In this document: positions 20,910 to 30,564 of the stretch, in pieces
Layout: every line of letters begins with the position of its first letter
Position numbering within the stretch: position 1 is the first letter of the stretch
Translations under genes and position numbers: made by a program
NCBI RefSeq assembly: GCF_000936425.1
Contig: NZ_AVFK01000010.1
Location: 124,001-188,000, forward strand
Length of the DNA stretch: 64,000 nt
Source: Skermanella aerolata KACC 11604
Lineage (GTDB): Bacteria > Pseudomonadota > Alphaproteobacteria > Azospirillales > Azospirillaceae
Reading direction: 5' to 3'
Notes under the pieces: model-generated
Told to the model about the DNA's origin: nothing
What the model saw: only the letters and a program-made list of their open reading frames with translations
Databases searched by the model: none

Positions 20910-21125
20910 ATGTTCGGACATACCATAACGCCTGGAACGCGGCAGGCCGGCAACTTCGTCCCGGTGCCACCCTCTTCCGCATCGTCCGCATTCGCATCCT
21001 CGACCCGGCGGTGGACGGACGCTTCGGCATTCCCTGTCAGACAGCCTGCACGCGACTATGCAGCGGACATCCCGGTTCCGCAGGCCGACCGCGTCACCCG
21101 CGCCCTTTTGGCCGCGATCTTCTGA
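20910..21125 (+). CDS. possible small protein, 71 residues
   Basis: A short frame with ATG preceded by GGAG at ten bases and by a weak promoter. The product is rich in Pro, Ala and Ser with a hydrophobic C-terminal end (VTRALLAAIF). No family recognised. It fills an otherwise empty gap between the PagL-like gene and rpmI, but its coding status cannot be settled from this sequence alone. Confidence 0.3.
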   Translation: MFGHTITPGTRQAGNFVPVPPSSASSAFASSTRRWTDASAFPVRQPARDYAADIPVPQADRVTRALLAAIF

Positions 21126-21164
21126 ACAGGTCGGGATTCACAGCCGTCCATCGTCAATGCCGGC

Positions 21165-21193
21165 TTGCTTTCCCCCGGCCTCGCCGGTATAAC
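21165..21193 (+). promoter_or_regulatory. promoter of the rpmI-rplT transcript
   Basis: TTGCTT (21165-21170), a 17-base spacer and TATAAC (21188-21193) make a good sigma-70 promoter. It implies a leader of roughly 85 bases before rpmI. infC is not directly upstream, so the operon starts here rather than with IF3. Confidence 0.55.
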
Positions 21194-21285
21194 CCACGGC
21201 TCATTCGAGCGGCGAGGCTGGGTCGAAATACCCTGTGGACATGCCCAACCGCTCCGAACAGCAACTCCATGGTTAAGGAGCGAAA

Positions 21286-21486
21286 ATGTCCAAGTTGAAG
21301 ACTCATAGCGGTTCGAAGAAGCGCTTCAAGGTGACGGCCTCGGGCCGGGTCAAGGCTCAGGCCGCCGGCAAGCGCCACGGCATGGTCAAGCGTACCCAGA
21401 AGATGAAGCGCAATGCGCGCGGCACGATGGTGCTCGCTCCTCAGGATGGCGTCACCATCCTGAAAAACTTCCTGCGCAACGCCTGA
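21286..21486 (+). CDS. rpmI: 50S ribosomal protein L35
   Basis: 66-residue basic ribosomal protein of the large subunit. The family start [20 protein letters not shown] and the core [17 protein letters not shown] are standard. Strong ribosome site AAGGAG eight bases before the ATG. Followed by rplT after 16 bases, the universal L35-L20 pair; the two are likely co-regulated, in other bacteria by L20 binding to the mRNA. Confidence 0.97.
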   Translation: MSKLKTHSGSKKRFKVTASGRVKAQAAGKRHGMVKRTQKMKRNARGTMVLAPQDGVTILKNFLRNA

Positions 21487-21502
21487 TCGGGGGAACTGAC
21501 CT

Positions 21503-21868
21503 ATGGCACGTGTCAAGCGGGGCGTAACCACTCACGCCCGTCACCGTAAGATCCTCAAGCTGGCCAAGGGCTACCGCGGCCGGTCCAGCAAGTGCTTCCG
21601 CATTGCGATCCAGAAGGTCGAAAAGGCGCTTCGTTACGCCTATCGCGACCGCCGCAACAAGAAGCGCGAATTCCGCGGCCTCTGGATCCAGCGTATCAAC
21701 GCCGGTGCGCGCCAGCACGGCCTGACCTACTCGCGTTTCATGAACGGCATGAAGCGGGCCGGCATCGAGGTCGACCGCAAGGTCCTGGCCGACATCGCCG
21801 CGCGCGAGCCGGAAGCGTTTAAGGTCCTGGTCGATCAGGCCCAGGCCGCTCTCGCCCAGGCTGCTTGA
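21503..21868 (+). CDS. rplT: 50S ribosomal protein L20
   Basis: 121-residue early-assembly protein of the large subunit. It begins [21 protein letters not shown] and contains [13 protein letters not shown] and [18 protein letters not shown], all hallmark L20 segments. The long basic N-terminal helix binds 23S rRNA; the C-terminal domain (from about 60) can bind its own mRNA in other species. A strong terminator lies between it and pheS. Confidence 0.97.
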   Translation: MARVKRGVTTHARHRKILKLAKGYRGRSSKCFRIAIQKVEKALRYAYRDRRNKKREFRGLWIQRINAGARQHGLTYSRFMNGMKRAGIEVDRKVLADIAAREPEAFKVLVDQAQAALAQAA

Positions 21869-21922
21869 TTCACTTAGGCGTCCCCTTTTCAGCGGGCGCC
21901 GATGGAATTGACGGCAATTGAC

Positions 21923-21954
21923 AAGGGGGCAGCCCGGCTGGGCTGCCCCCTTTT
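21923..21954 (+). terminator. Rho-independent terminator after rplT
   Basis: A perfect 13-bp GC-rich stem (21923-21935 with 21940-21952), 4-base loop, ending in TTTT. It separates the ribosomal pair from pheST, possibly as a read-through or attenuation point. Confidence 0.85.
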
Positions 21955-22031
21955 CGCGTTCGGGCTTCTGGTTTCCCAATAGCTGCCCAATGCCCATCCC
22001 TTGCTAGCCTGCAACCCTGACGAGGAATCCC

Positions 22032-23111
22032 ATGTCCGCTCTCGAAGCGCTGAAGACGGAACTGCTGGCGGCGGTGGCCGAGGCCGCTGATCTGGCGGCG
22101 CTGGAAGAGGTGCGCGTCGCCGCACTCGGCAAGAAAGGCCGAATCACCGGCCTGATGGCCGACATGCGCTCCCTCTCGCCCGACGAGCGCAAGGAGCGCG
22201 GTCAGGCGATGAACGCTCTGAAGGACGAGGTCGGCGCCGCCCTCGATATCCGCAAGGCGGAACTGCACCGCGCGGCGCTGGCGCTGCGGCTGGAAGCCGA
22301 GCGGATCGACGTCACTCTGCCGGTCCGGGCCGAACAGCAGGGCCGCATCCACCCGATCACCCAGACCATCGACGAGCTGACGGCGATTTTCGCCGACATG
22401 GGGTTCTCGGTCGCCGAAGGGCCGGACATCGAAGACGACTTCCATAACTTCACGGCGCTGAACTTCCCGCCCGGCCATCCGGCGCGCGATATGCACGACA
22501 CCTTCTATTTGCCTGACCGGCCAGCCGACGGCAGCCGCATGCTCCTGCGCACACACACCTCGCCGGTGCAGGTTCGCTCGCTACTGAAGGACAAGGCGCC
22601 GATCCGGGTCATCATTCCCGGCCGGACCTATCGTTCCGACTACGACATGACCCACACCCCGATGTTCCATCAGGTCGAAGGTCTTGTCGTGGACGAGAAG
22701 ACCAGCATGGCGCACCTGCGCGGTTGCCTGGTCGAGTTCTGCCGCGCCTTCTTCGACGTGGACGACCTGCCGCTGCGCTTCCGCCCCAGCTTCTTCCCCT
22801 TCACCGAACCCTCGGCGGAAGTCGATATCGGCTGCCTGCGGCGCGGCGGGGAGCTGAAGATCGGCAACTACGGCGACTGGCTGGAGATCCTGGGCTGCGG
22901 CATGGTCCATCCCAACGTGCTGGAGAACTGCGGCATCGACAGCACCCGTTACCAGGGCTTCGCTTTCGGCATGGGTATCGAGCGCATCGCCATGCTGAAA
23001 TACGGCATCCCCGACCTGCGCACCTTTTTCGAGGCCGACCTGCGCTGGCTGAAGCATTACGGCTTCGTGCCGCTCGATACGCCTTCCCTGGCCCAGGGCC
23101 TGACCCGTTAA
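22032..23111 (+). CDS. pheS: phenylalanyl-tRNA synthetase alpha subunit
   Basis: Catalytic subunit of the alpha2-beta2 enzyme that charges tRNA-Phe. 359 residues. The N-terminal coiled coil (about 1-85) is followed by the class II core: motif 1 region [19 protein letters not shown], motif 2 HTSPVQVR with [21 protein letters not shown], and motif 3 [19 protein letters not shown] at the end. GAGGA precedes the ATG. Thirteen bases separate it from pheT, so the two are an operon. Confidence 0.97.
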   Translation: MSALEALKTELLAAVAEAADLAALEEVRVAALGKKGRITGLMADMRSLSPDERKERGQAMNALKDEVGAALDIRKAELHRAALALRLEAERIDVTLPVRAEQQGRIHPITQTIDELTAIFADMGFSVAEGPDIEDDFHNFTALNFPPGHPARDMHDTFYLPDRPADGSRMLLRTHTSPVQVRSLLKDKAPIRVIIPGRTYRSDYDMTHTPMFHQVEGLVVDEKTSMAHLRGCLVEFCRAFFDVDDLPLRFRPSFFPFTEPSAEVDIGCLRRGGELKIGNYGDWLEILGCGMVHPNVLENCGIDSTRYQGFAFGMGIERIAMLKYGIPDLRTFFEADLRWLKHYGFVPLDTPSLAQGLTR

Positions 23112-23124
23112 GGAACAGCCGACG

Positions 23125-25530
23125 ATGAAGTTCACCCTTTCCTGGCTGAAGGCCCATCTGGATACCGGGGCCGACGTCGATACGATTTCCGAAAAGCTGA
23201 CCGCCCTCGGCCTCGAGGTCGAGGAGGTGATCGACCGCTCCAAGGGCCTGGAGCCCTTCAAGGTCGCCTATGTGGTCTCGGCCGAAAAGCACCCCGACGC
23301 CGACAAGCTGCGCGTCTGCATGGTCGATACCGGGTCCGAAACGGTTCAGGTCGTGTGCGGCGCTCCCAATGCCCGTACCGGCATGAAAGGCGTCTTCGCG
23401 CCGGCCGGCACGACCATTCCGGCGACCGGCGTCGAGCTGAAGAAGGGCGTTATCCGGGGCGTCGAATCCAACGGCATGCTCTGCTCCGAGCGGGAAATGG
23501 GCCTGTCGGATGAGCACAACGGCATCATCGATCTGCCGGAGGACGCGCCGGTCGGCGCTCCCTTCGCATCGGTGCTGGGCCTGGACGACCCGCTGGTCGA
23601 CATCTCCCTTACGCCTGACCGGGCGGACTGCGCGGGGGTGCGCGGCGTCGCCCGCGACCTGTCGGCCGCTGGTCTCGGCCCGCTCAAGCCGATCGACACG
23701 ACTCCGGTGCCGGGCGGCTTCGCCAGCCCGGTCACCGTCTCCCTCGATTTCCCGGAAGGCGAGGCATCGGCCTGTCCGATGTTCGTCGGCCGGCTGATCC
23801 GGGGCGTCCGGAACGGCCCCAGCCCCCGCTGGCTTCAGGATCGCCTGCTCTCCATCGGCTTGCGGCCGATCTCGGCGCTGGTCGACATCACCAATTTGAT
23901 GACATTCGATGTCGCTCGTCCGCTTCACGTCTTCGACGCCGGCAAGCTGCACGGCGGTCTGATCGTCCGGCCGGCCAAGGCCGGCGAGACGCTGATGGCG
24001 TTGAACGGCAAGGAATACACGCTCGAACCCGGCATGACCGTGATTGCCGACGACAGCGGCGTCGTCAGCCTGGGCGCCGTGATGGGCGGCGAGAGCACGG
24101 GCGTCACCGAGACGACGACCGACGTGTTCCTGGAAGCGGCGCTGTTCGATCCCGTCCGCACGGCGCAGACCGGCCGCAGGCTGTCGATCGACAGCGATGC
24201 GCGCTACCGCTTTGAGCGCGGCGTCGATCCCGCCTTCGTCGTTGCGGGCGCGGAGATCGCGACCCGCCTGATCCTGGAGATCTGCGGCGGCTGTCCCAGC
24301 GAACTGGTGATCGCCGGGCAGGAGCCGGAATGGCACCGCACCCTGACCCTGCGCCCGGAACGGGTGCTCGGCCTCGGCGGCGTCGACGTTCCGGTTCCGG
24401 AACAGATCCGCATCCTGGAAGCGCTCGGCTGCGGCGTGAAGACCCGCGACGACGGCGTCATGGAGGTCTCGATCCCAAGCTGGCGCGCCGATATCCACGG
24501 CGAAGCGGATCTGGTCGAGGAGATCCTGCGGGTCAACGGCTACGACCACATCCCGGCCATCCCGCTGGAGCGTACCTCCGCCATCACCAAGCCGGCCCTG
24601 AACGTCAAGCAGAAGCGGGTCGTCACGGCCAAGCGCGTGCTGGCGGAGCGCGGCTTGTCGGAAGCGGTGACGTGGTCCTTCATGTCGTCGGCCCATATCG
24701 ACCTGTTCGGCGGTGTGCCGGACGAGTTGCGCCTGCTCAACCCGATCAGCGCCGACCTGGACGTGATGCGGCCCTCGATCCTGCCCAACCTGATCCAGGC
24801 GGTCGGGCGCAATGCCGACCGGGGCTATGCCGATGCCGGGCTGTTCGAGGTCGGGCCGATGTTCCGCGACCCGTCGCCGCAGGGACAGGATACCGTCGCC
24901 GCCGGCGTGCGCTCCGGCGTGATGGTTCCGCGCCAGTGGGCCGAAAAGCAACGCCCGGTCGATGCCTTCGACGCCAAGGCCGACGCGCTGGCCGTGCTCG
25001 ATCAGGTCGGGGCGCCGACGACCAACCTTCAGTTCACGACCGATGCGCCGGGCTGGTACCATCCCGGCCGCTCCGGCGTGCTGCGGCTGGGTCCGACCGT
25101 GCTCGCCCGCTTCGGAGAGATGCATCCGGAAGTGCTGGAAGTCCTGGGCGTCAAGGGACCCGTCGTGGCGTTCGAGGTCATGCTCGACGCCGTGCCGTTG
25201 CCCAAGAAGAAGGGCGGGACCGCAAGGCCGCTGCTCCGTCTGTCGATGTTCCAGCCGGTCCAGCGCGACTTCGCCTTCCTGGTCGATGCCTCGGTGGAAG
25301 CGGAAAAGCTGGTCCGGGCCGCCAAGGGCGCCGACAAGACGCTTATCAGCGATGTCGCCGTGTTCGACGTCTATCAGGGGCAGGGGATCGAGCCGGGCCG
25401 GAAGTCGCTCGCCATCGCGGTGACGATCCAGCCGACGGCCAAGCCGCTGACCGAGCCGGAGATCGACGCCATCGGCGCGAAGATCGTCGCGGCCGTCGCC
25501 AAGGCGACCGGCGGCACTTTGCGCAGTTGA
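23125..25530 (+). CDS. pheT: phenylalanyl-tRNA synthetase beta subunit
   Basis: 801-residue partner of PheS. Domains in order: OB-fold tRNA-binding EMAP-like domain (about 39-150), the B3/B4 editing domain (about 215-370) that removes mischarged tyrosine, the B5 helix-turn-helix, a non-catalytic synthetase core, and the C-terminal anticodon-binding FDX-ACB domain (about 705-801). AAGGA lies ahead of the ATG. A hairpin at 25563 ends the operon. Confidence 0.97.
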   Translation: MKFTLSWLKAHLDTGADVDTISEKLTALGLEVEEVIDRSKGLEPFKVAYVVSAEKHPDADKLRVCMVDTGSETVQVVCGAPNARTGMKGVFAPAGTTIPATGVELKKGVIRGVESNGMLCSEREMGLSDEHNGIIDLPEDAPVGAPFASVLGLDDPLVDISLTPDRADCAGVRGVARDLSAAGLGPLKPIDTTPVPGGFASPVTVSLDFPEGEASACPMFVGRLIRGVRNGPSPRWLQDRLLSIGLRPISALVDITNLMTFDVARPLHVFDAGKLHGGLIVRPAKAGETLMALNGKEYTLEPGMTVIADDSGVVSLGAVMGGESTGVTETTTDVFLEAALFDPVRTAQTGRRLSIDSDARYRFERGVDPAFVVAGAEIATRLILEICGGCPSELVIAGQEPEWHRTLTLRPERVLGLGGVDVPVPEQIRILEALGCGVKTRDDGVMEVSIPSWRADIHGEADLVEEILRVNGYDHIPAIPLERTSAITKPALNVKQKRVVTAKRVLAERGLSEAVTWSFMSSAHIDLFGGVPDELRLLNPISADLDVMRPSILPNLIQAVGRNADRGYADAGLFEVGPMFRDPSPQGQDTVAAGVRSGVMVPRQWAEKQRPVDAFDAKADALAVLDQVGAPTTNLQFTTDAPGWYHPGRSGVLRLGPTVLARFGEMHPEVLEVLGVKGPVVAFEVMLDAVPLPKKKGGTARPLLRLSMFQPVQRDFAFLVDASVEAEKLVRAAKGADKTLISDVAVFDVYQGQGIEPGRKSLAIAVTIQPTAKPLTEPEIDAIGAKIVAAVAKATGGTLRS

Positions 25531-25562
25531 CGTGCGCCACACGTTTTCATGCTTAAATAGGA

Positions 25563-25591
25563 GACAGGCGGGTCTTTCCGGCCCGCCTGTC
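25563..25591 (+). terminator. hairpin terminating pheST
   Basis: A perfect 10-bp stem (25563-25572 with 25582-25591), 9-base loop, 33 bases after pheT. No T-run follows, and it ends only about 30 bases before the next start, so it could also shape the leader of the exporter gene. Confidence 0.6.
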
Positions 25592-25620
25592 CACCACCGA
25601 AGCTTGAAAGCATAAGGGTC

Positions 25621-26649
25621 ATGGGTTCGCATCCGCACGCCAACGACGATGGCCATCACCCCGGGCATGACCATGGCCATAGGCAAGATCATGGACACGG
25701 CCATGATCACCACGGGCATGGTCACGGGCACATCCATGCCCACGCCCATGACGAGCGGCGCCTGCTGCTGGCCCTGATCCTGACCGGCGGCTTCATGGTG
25801 GTGGAAGCGGTCGGTGGCATCCTTGCCGGGTCGCTGGCCCTGCTGGCCGATGCCGGCCACATGCTGACGGATACGGCGGCGCTGTCGCTCTCCTGGTACG
25901 CCTTCGTGGTCAGCCGGCGGCCGGCGACCGACAAGCGGTCATACGGCCAGCACCGCTTCCAGGTCCTGGCGGCGCTGATCAACGGCGTGACGCTGGTGGC
26001 TGTCGCCGGATGGATCACGGTCGAAGCCGTCCGGCGTCTGTTCGATCCCGTCCCGATCGTCGGCACCACCATGCTCGTCATCGCGGCGGTCGGCCTTGCC
26101 GTGAATATCACCGGCTTCCTGATCCTCCACGGCGGCAATCAGGAAAACCTCAACATGCGGGGGGCCGCCCTGCACGTGCTGGGCGACCTGCTGGGCTCGG
26201 TCGCGGCCATCGTCGCGGCGGTTGTCATCCTGTGGACCGGCTGGACGCCGATCGACCCCATCCTGTCCGTGCTGGTGGCGCTGCTGATCCTGCGCAGCGC
26301 CTGGACGCTGATCGGCCGCTCCTGGCATGTCCTGATGGAAGGGACGCCGGAAGGGCTGGACGTGGACCGCCTGCGGCGCGAACTGACCGATGCCGTTCCC
26401 GGTGTGGAGGATGTCCATCATGTCCATGCCTGGTGCCTGACGCCGGAACGACCTCTGATCACCTTCCATGCCAGCCTCCACACCGATGCCGATCATGACG
26501 AGGTGCTGCGCCGGCTGCGCGTGGAACTGGTGAGCCGCTTCAACATCCAGCACTCGACCATCCAGCTCGAGAGCGATGCCTGTACCATCGGTCCCTGCAT
26601 CGAAAAGGATGCTCCTGGAAAAAAGGCACGTGAATTCAACGTACAGTGA
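25621..26649 (+). CDS. cation diffusion facilitator, CzcD/ZitB-like
   Basis: Inner-membrane proton antiporter exporting zinc or similar divalent cations. 342 residues. The N-terminus is a striking His-rich sensor tail (about residues 4-42, mostly His, Gly and Asp). Six membrane helices follow; the two HxxxD zinc sites are HMLTD (helix II) and HVLGD (helix V). The cytoplasmic C-terminal domain carries VHHVHAWCLTPERPLITFHASL, the metal-binding regulatory fold of the family. Its mRNA end may be the nested hairpin at 26685-26717. Confidence 0.93.
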   Translation: MGSHPHANDDGHHPGHDHGHRQDHGHGHDHHGHGHGHIHAHAHDERRLLLALILTGGFMVVEAVGGILAGSLALLADAGHMLTDTAALSLSWYAFVVSRRPATDKRSYGQHRFQVLAALINGVTLVAVAGWITVEAVRRLFDPVPIVGTTMLVIAAVGLAVNITGFLILHGGNQENLNMRGAALHVLGDLLGSVAAIVAAVVILWTGWTPIDPILSVLVALLILRSAWTLIGRSWHVLMEGTPEGLDVDRLRRELTDAVPGVEDVHHVHAWCLTPERPLITFHASLHTDADHDEVLRRLRVELVSRFNIQHSTIQLESDACTIGPCIEKDAPGKKAREFNVQ

Positions 26650-26684
26650 TCTCGTTCACAGCGGTATAGCTGGCTCCGGTTTAG

Positions 26685-26717
26685 TTTCCCGGTCATTCCC
26701 CATCCTGGGGACGGAAA
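26685..26717 (+). terminator. nested hairpin after the cation exporter gene
   Basis: Outer 5-bp (26685-26689 with 26713-26717) and inner 6-bp (26697-26702 with 26706-26711) stems. Terminator-like position, but its 3' side runs up to the ribosome site of the next gene. Confidence 0.35.
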
Positions 26718-26734
26718 ATACCAGGAGCGATGCG

Positions 26735-27064
26735 ATGAACGTGATCCCGTTCCCCAGTTGCAGGTTCACTCCAGCCGACTTGTCGGCCTTTTACGAGGTG
26801 GCTCTGCCCAAGTGCTCGCGCGGCGCCTGGGCGGGGGTCGCGCGCCAGACGGAACGTCACCACGACCGTCTGCTGATCTCCCTGCCCGGCGTCGGCGAGC
26901 CGGTCTTCATCTTCGAGCGGGATGTCGCCGGTCATTACTGCCTGTGGTTCAGGGACGGTAACGGCAAGCGCTGCATCGGCAAGGGGATGACGGCATCCGC
27001 CTGCCTCAGCATCTGGCGGCCGGCGCCCGTGCGTCGTCGTTCCGCAGCCGTACCGGTGTGCTGA
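26735..27064 (+). CDS. hypothetical protein, 109 residues
   Basis: Small protein I do not recognise. The start is fixed by AGGAG eight bases before the ATG at 26735; longer in-frame starts would run into the exporter gene. The sequence has no signal peptide or membrane helix. A conserved-looking core (RLLISLPGVGEPVFIFERDVAGHYCLWFRDGNGKRCIGKG) suggests a small beta-rich fold; the C-terminus is Arg/Ala-rich. Stand-alone gene. Confidence 0.6.
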   Translation: MNVIPFPSCRFTPADLSAFYEVALPKCSRGAWAGVARQTERHHDRLLISLPGVGEPVFIFERDVAGHYCLWFRDGNGKRCIGKGMTASACLSIWRPAPVRRRSAAVPVC

Positions 27065-27287
27065 CCGGGCCGGGTCTGTCCAGTTCGGGCGAGCCCGTCA
27101 ACCAGTCACTACACCAGCTTCTATTATGTTTTTCTTAACCATAATCGCCGAGTCTTGACTCCTGTTCGGCCATGGAACCCTTGGCAAAGGGGTGGTTGCC
27201 GAGCAGGCCAGATCAACCCGGTGGCGTCCTTTGCAGCATTTTCCGGTAAGCGCCCCGATAACCGAAGCACGGCTTGGGCGCCTTTAA

Positions 27288-30227
27288 ATGAGCCTCCTGT
27301 CCCGCCTGTTCATTCCGGTCCTCGTCGCCATTCTGCCGGCGATCGGCTTCGGGATTTTCGATGAATTCGACGCCCGCAGCACCGCCGGAGCCAATGTCAG
27401 GGCGGAAGCGGCCCAGTTGCGCGACACCATCCAGGCGGAGCAGGCGCGGGTCTTCGACGGCATCAGGCAGACCGCGCTGCTGGTCGCCGCCTCCGCCGCC
27501 GTGCGCGACGGCGACTCCCATGGCTGTCAGGCGTTCCTAGACCGGTCCGCCGCGGCGCTCCCGCGGGAGCAGATCATTTCGGTAACGGACAGGGTCGGCA
27601 CGGTGGTCTGCTCCAGCCGGCCCGATCAGGTAGGCCGACCGTTGGGCAGCCGGTTCGATCTTATGGCGGCCCTCAAGACCGACCGTTTCCTGGTCGGCGA
27701 CTATATCCGCATGGGAGCGTCGGGAGCAGCCTTGCCGTTCGCCGTGCGCTACCAGGGCAGCGACGGCCAGGTCAGGGGGATCGTGGCGGTCATGCTCGAC
27801 GTGGCCTGGTGGAAGACGGACCGTTCCTTCACAGGACTGCCGGAAAACGTCTCGCTGACGGTGGCCGACCGTACCGGCACTATCCTGGCGCGCCGGCCCG
27901 ATCCTGCGGATCAGGCAGGCCGGTCGGCCGTCGGACGCACCCTGGAAAACCTTGCCGCTCCCGGCGTGCCGGCCGACTCTCCGGTAGTCCAGGCGACCGT
28001 CCAGCCTTCTGCATCGCCCCAGGGGCTCTTCATCGGTGTCGGTATCGATCCGCGCGACATCCAAAGGGGATTGGACTCGGCCACTCTCCGGCGCGTGCTT
28101 TTCCTGACCGGCGGTCTGGCGGCGGCGCTGCTGGCGGCCGCCTTTCTGGGACAGCGGTTCATCCGGCGTCCGGTCTCCGCCCTGGTCGAGGCTTCGGCAC
28201 GCTGGGGTGCCGGCGACTACCGGGCCCGCGTCGGGCTGTCCGACGACCGGTCGGAGTTCGGCGTGCTGGCGCGCGCCTTCGACGCCATGGCGGAAGCGCT
28301 GGAGCGGCGCGAGAAGGAGCGCGGAGTGGTGGACGATACCGCGCGCAAGATGGCCGCCGTTCTGGAGAGTTCCACCGACGGGATCTGCGAGATCGACCGC
28401 GACTGGTGCATCTCGTTCATGAACGGTCGAGCCCGGGCCATCGTCGATCCCGACCGCGACATGATCGGCATCCCTCTGTTCGAAGTCTTTCCGGAAGCGG
28501 CGGGCGGTCTGGTTCAGCGTGAGTGCGAGCGCGCCATGGCCGAACGCGTGCCGGTCAGTTTCGAAGAGTATTTCGGCGTTCACGACCGCTGGCTGTCGAT
28601 CCGTGCTTTCCCGACATCCGACGGGCTGATGATCTGCTTCCAGGACGTGACCGAAGGCCGCCGGGCGGACCAGCACAGCGCATGGGCCGAGGCCCATAAC
28701 CGCGCCATCGTCTCCACGGCACCCGACGGCATGGTCGTGATCGACGAGCGCGGCGTGATCCAATCCTTCAATCCCGCCGCGGAGCGCCTGTTCGGCTACC
28801 AGTCCGGCGAGATCGTCGGCTGCAATGTCACCGTGCTGATGCCCGAACGGGACCGGGCCGTCCATGACGGCTACATCTGGAACTACCGGCATGGTGCCGA
28901 CCGGAACGTGATCGGCAAGGGACGCAAACTTGAAGGGCGCCGCAAGGACGGTTCGACCTTCCCGCTCGAACTCTCGGTCGCGGAATGGAAGGACGGTTGC
29001 CGGCGCTTCTTCACAGGCTTCATGCGCGACGTGACGGTGCGGCATGAAGCCGACGCGGTCGTGAAGGCCGCCCGTGCGGAGTCGGAGCAGGCCGTGCTGT
29101 CCAAATCCCGTTTGCTCGCCGCCGCCAGTCACGATCTGCGCCAGCCGGTACAGTCGCTGCTGTTCCTGAGCGCCGCATTGGCCGACGGACTGCGCGGCCA
29201 TCCGATGCTGCCGCTGGCCGGCAGCATCGATCAGGCGACGGACGCCCTGAAGCGCCTGCTGGACGGGCTGCTGGACATATCCAGGCTGGATGCGGCTGCC
29301 GTCACGCCAAGGATCACGGTATTCCCCGCCGATACGCTGGTCGGCAAGGTGAGCGCCGAGTACGGCCAGCGCGCCGAACGGCAGGGCGTCAGCCTGCGGA
29401 CCGTAGGGTGCTCGATGCGCATCGCCAGCGATCCGGCCCTGCTGGAAACCATCCTGCGCAACCTGATAGAGAACGCGCTCCGGCACACGACGCAGGGCCG
29501 AATACTGATCGGTTGCCGCCGGGTGTCCGGGACCCTCCGGATCGACGTCATGGACACCGGAATCGGCACGACGCCCGGCTGGTCCGACTCCTTTGCGCAA
29601 TGTCCCGATGGCGGGGAAGGCATGGGTCTTGGAATGGCTGTCGTGCGGCGCTTGGCGGCCCTGCTCGGCCACCGCATCACGGTCGAGTCCGCACCCGGCC
29701 ATGGTTCCCGAGTCTCGGTCGAAGTGCCGCTTGTCGATCTACCCTGTCCGAAACGCTCGACGACGGAAGAAGTGGCGGCAGCGGCGGAAGAGCGACACGA
29801 TCCGGATACGCGGGGACTGGTCGTCATCCTCGACGACGAGGCCATCATTCTGATGGGGCTTAGGGTCCTGCTGGAAAGCTGGGGCTATCAGGTGATTTCG
29901 GCCATGTCGCTGGACGAAGCAGTCCAGCAGGTGGCGGACGGAACCCGCTCGCCCGACCTGATCGTCGCGGACTACCGCCTGGCCGACGGCAATACCGGAC
30001 CGGAGGCGATCGATGCGATCCGCGAGATCGCCGGCCCCGGCATACCCGGTATCGTCCTGACCGGCGATACCGCCCCAGGCATCCTGGACCGGGTCGGCCG
30101 GCGGGGTTTCGGCATCCTGCACAAGCCGGTTGCCGCCAACGATCTGCACCGGATCGTACTGGAATACGTCGAAGGGGGCGCCGAGGCCCGTCAGATACCG
30201 ACTTCGACCGCGGCGTTGACGATGTAG
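27288..30227 (+). CDS. hybrid sensor histidine kinase with Cache-like, PAS and receiver domains
   Basis: A 979-residue membrane sensor. A periplasmic double-Cache-like region (about 30-265) lies between two membrane helices, the second at 268-290, and is followed by HAMP (about 292-345), a first PAS (about 355-465) and a FixL-like PAS (477-588, with VVIDERGVIQSFNPAAERLFGY). The phospho-acceptor is His615 in SHDLRQPVQSL, a NahK/LuxQ-type H box; then the ATPase domain and a C-terminal receiver whose acceptor is Asp895 in ADYRLADG. The PAS lacks an obvious FixL heme His proof, so oxygen sensing is not claimed. Output partner unknown. Confidence 0.9.
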   Translation: MSLLSRLFIPVLVAILPAIGFGIFDEFDARSTAGANVRAEAAQLRDTIQAEQARVFDGIRQTALLVAASAAVRDGDSHGCQAFLDRSAAALPREQIISVTDRVGTVVCSSRPDQVGRPLGSRFDLMAALKTDRFLVGDYIRMGASGAALPFAVRYQGSDGQVRGIVAVMLDVAWWKTDRSFTGLPENVSLTVADRTGTILARRPDPADQAGRSAVGRTLENLAAPGVPADSPVVQATVQPSASPQGLFIGVGIDPRDIQRGLDSATLRRVLFLTGGLAAALLAAAFLGQRFIRRPVSALVEASARWGAGDYRARVGLSDDRSEFGVLARAFDAMAEALERREKERGVVDDTARKMAAVLESSTDGICEIDRDWCISFMNGRARAIVDPDRDMIGIPLFEVFPEAAGGLVQRECERAMAERVPVSFEEYFGVHDRWLSIRAFPTSDGLMICFQDVTEGRRADQHSAWAEAHNRAIVSTAPDGMVVIDERGVIQSFNPAAERLFGYQSGEIVGCNVTVLMPERDRAVHDGYIWNYRHGADRNVIGKGRKLEGRRKDGSTFPLELSVAEWKDGCRRFFTGFMRDVTVRHEADAVVKAARAESEQAVLSKSRLLAAASHDLRQPVQSLLFLSAALADGLRGHPMLPLAGSIDQATDALKRLLDGLLDISRLDAAAVTPRITVFPADTLVGKVSAEYGQRAERQGVSLRTVGCSMRIASDPALLETILRNLIENALRHTTQGRILIGCRRVSGTLRIDVMDTGIGTTPGWSDSFAQCPDGGEGMGLGMAVVRRLAALLGHRITVESAPGHGSRVSVEVPLVDLPCPKRSTTEEVAAAAEERHDPDTRGLVVILDDEAIILMGLRVLLESWGYQVISAMSLDEAVQQVADGTRSPDLIVADYRLADGNTGPEAIDAIREIAGPGIPGIVLTGDTAPGILDRVGRRGFGILHKPVAANDLHRIVLEYVEGGAEARQIPTSTAALTM

Positions 30228-30547
30228 ATCATCTCGTTCTTGTCGTCCTTGTCCGCCAGGAAGATGCCGCTGGGCGCCAGCATCCCGCCGGGACCGACAT
30301 GGATGCTGACGTTGCCATAGGGAAAGACGGCGCGGACGGCGTCCTCGTCCAGCTTCTCGGCATCGGCGGGGACCGCCAGATGGACCCGCACCTGCATCTT
30401 GCCGGTGTCGCCGCCGACAAGACCGCGCATGCCGGGCATGGAATTGCGCTCGATGGCGTTGCGGACCGCCCGGATCGACGCCTTGGTCACATCCTGACCG
30501 TGAAGGTCGGCGCCCATGCCCAGTTCAACGAACATGACCTGTTTCAT
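30191..30547 (-). CDS. Lin0512 family protein
   Basis: A 118-residue protein of the widespread but uncharacterised Lin0512 family. The diagnostic N-terminus VELGMGADLHGQDVTKASIRAV and the core VHLAVPADAEKLDEDAV are clear. The start is the ATG at 30547, which has a good AGAGGAAG ribosome site. The 3' end overlaps the end of the convergent histidine kinase gene by 37 bases. It lies downstream of the efflux operon on the same strand but is separated from it by a very strong hairpin. Confidence 0.85.
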   Translation of the reverse strand: MKQVMFVELGMGADLHGQDVTKASIRAVRNAIERNSMPGMRGLVGGDTGKMQVRVHLAVPADAEKLDEDAVRAVFPYGNVSIHVGPGGMLAPSGIFLADKDDKNEMIYIVNAAVEVGI

Positions 30548-30564
30548 CGTCGCTTCCTCTCCCT

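Noticed and set aside
22801-25860. 1019-residue open frame on the minus strand opposite pheS and pheT
   Set aside because: It is antisense to two unmistakable housekeeping genes and is His/Gln/Arg/Gly-rich in the way that GC-rich shadow frames are.
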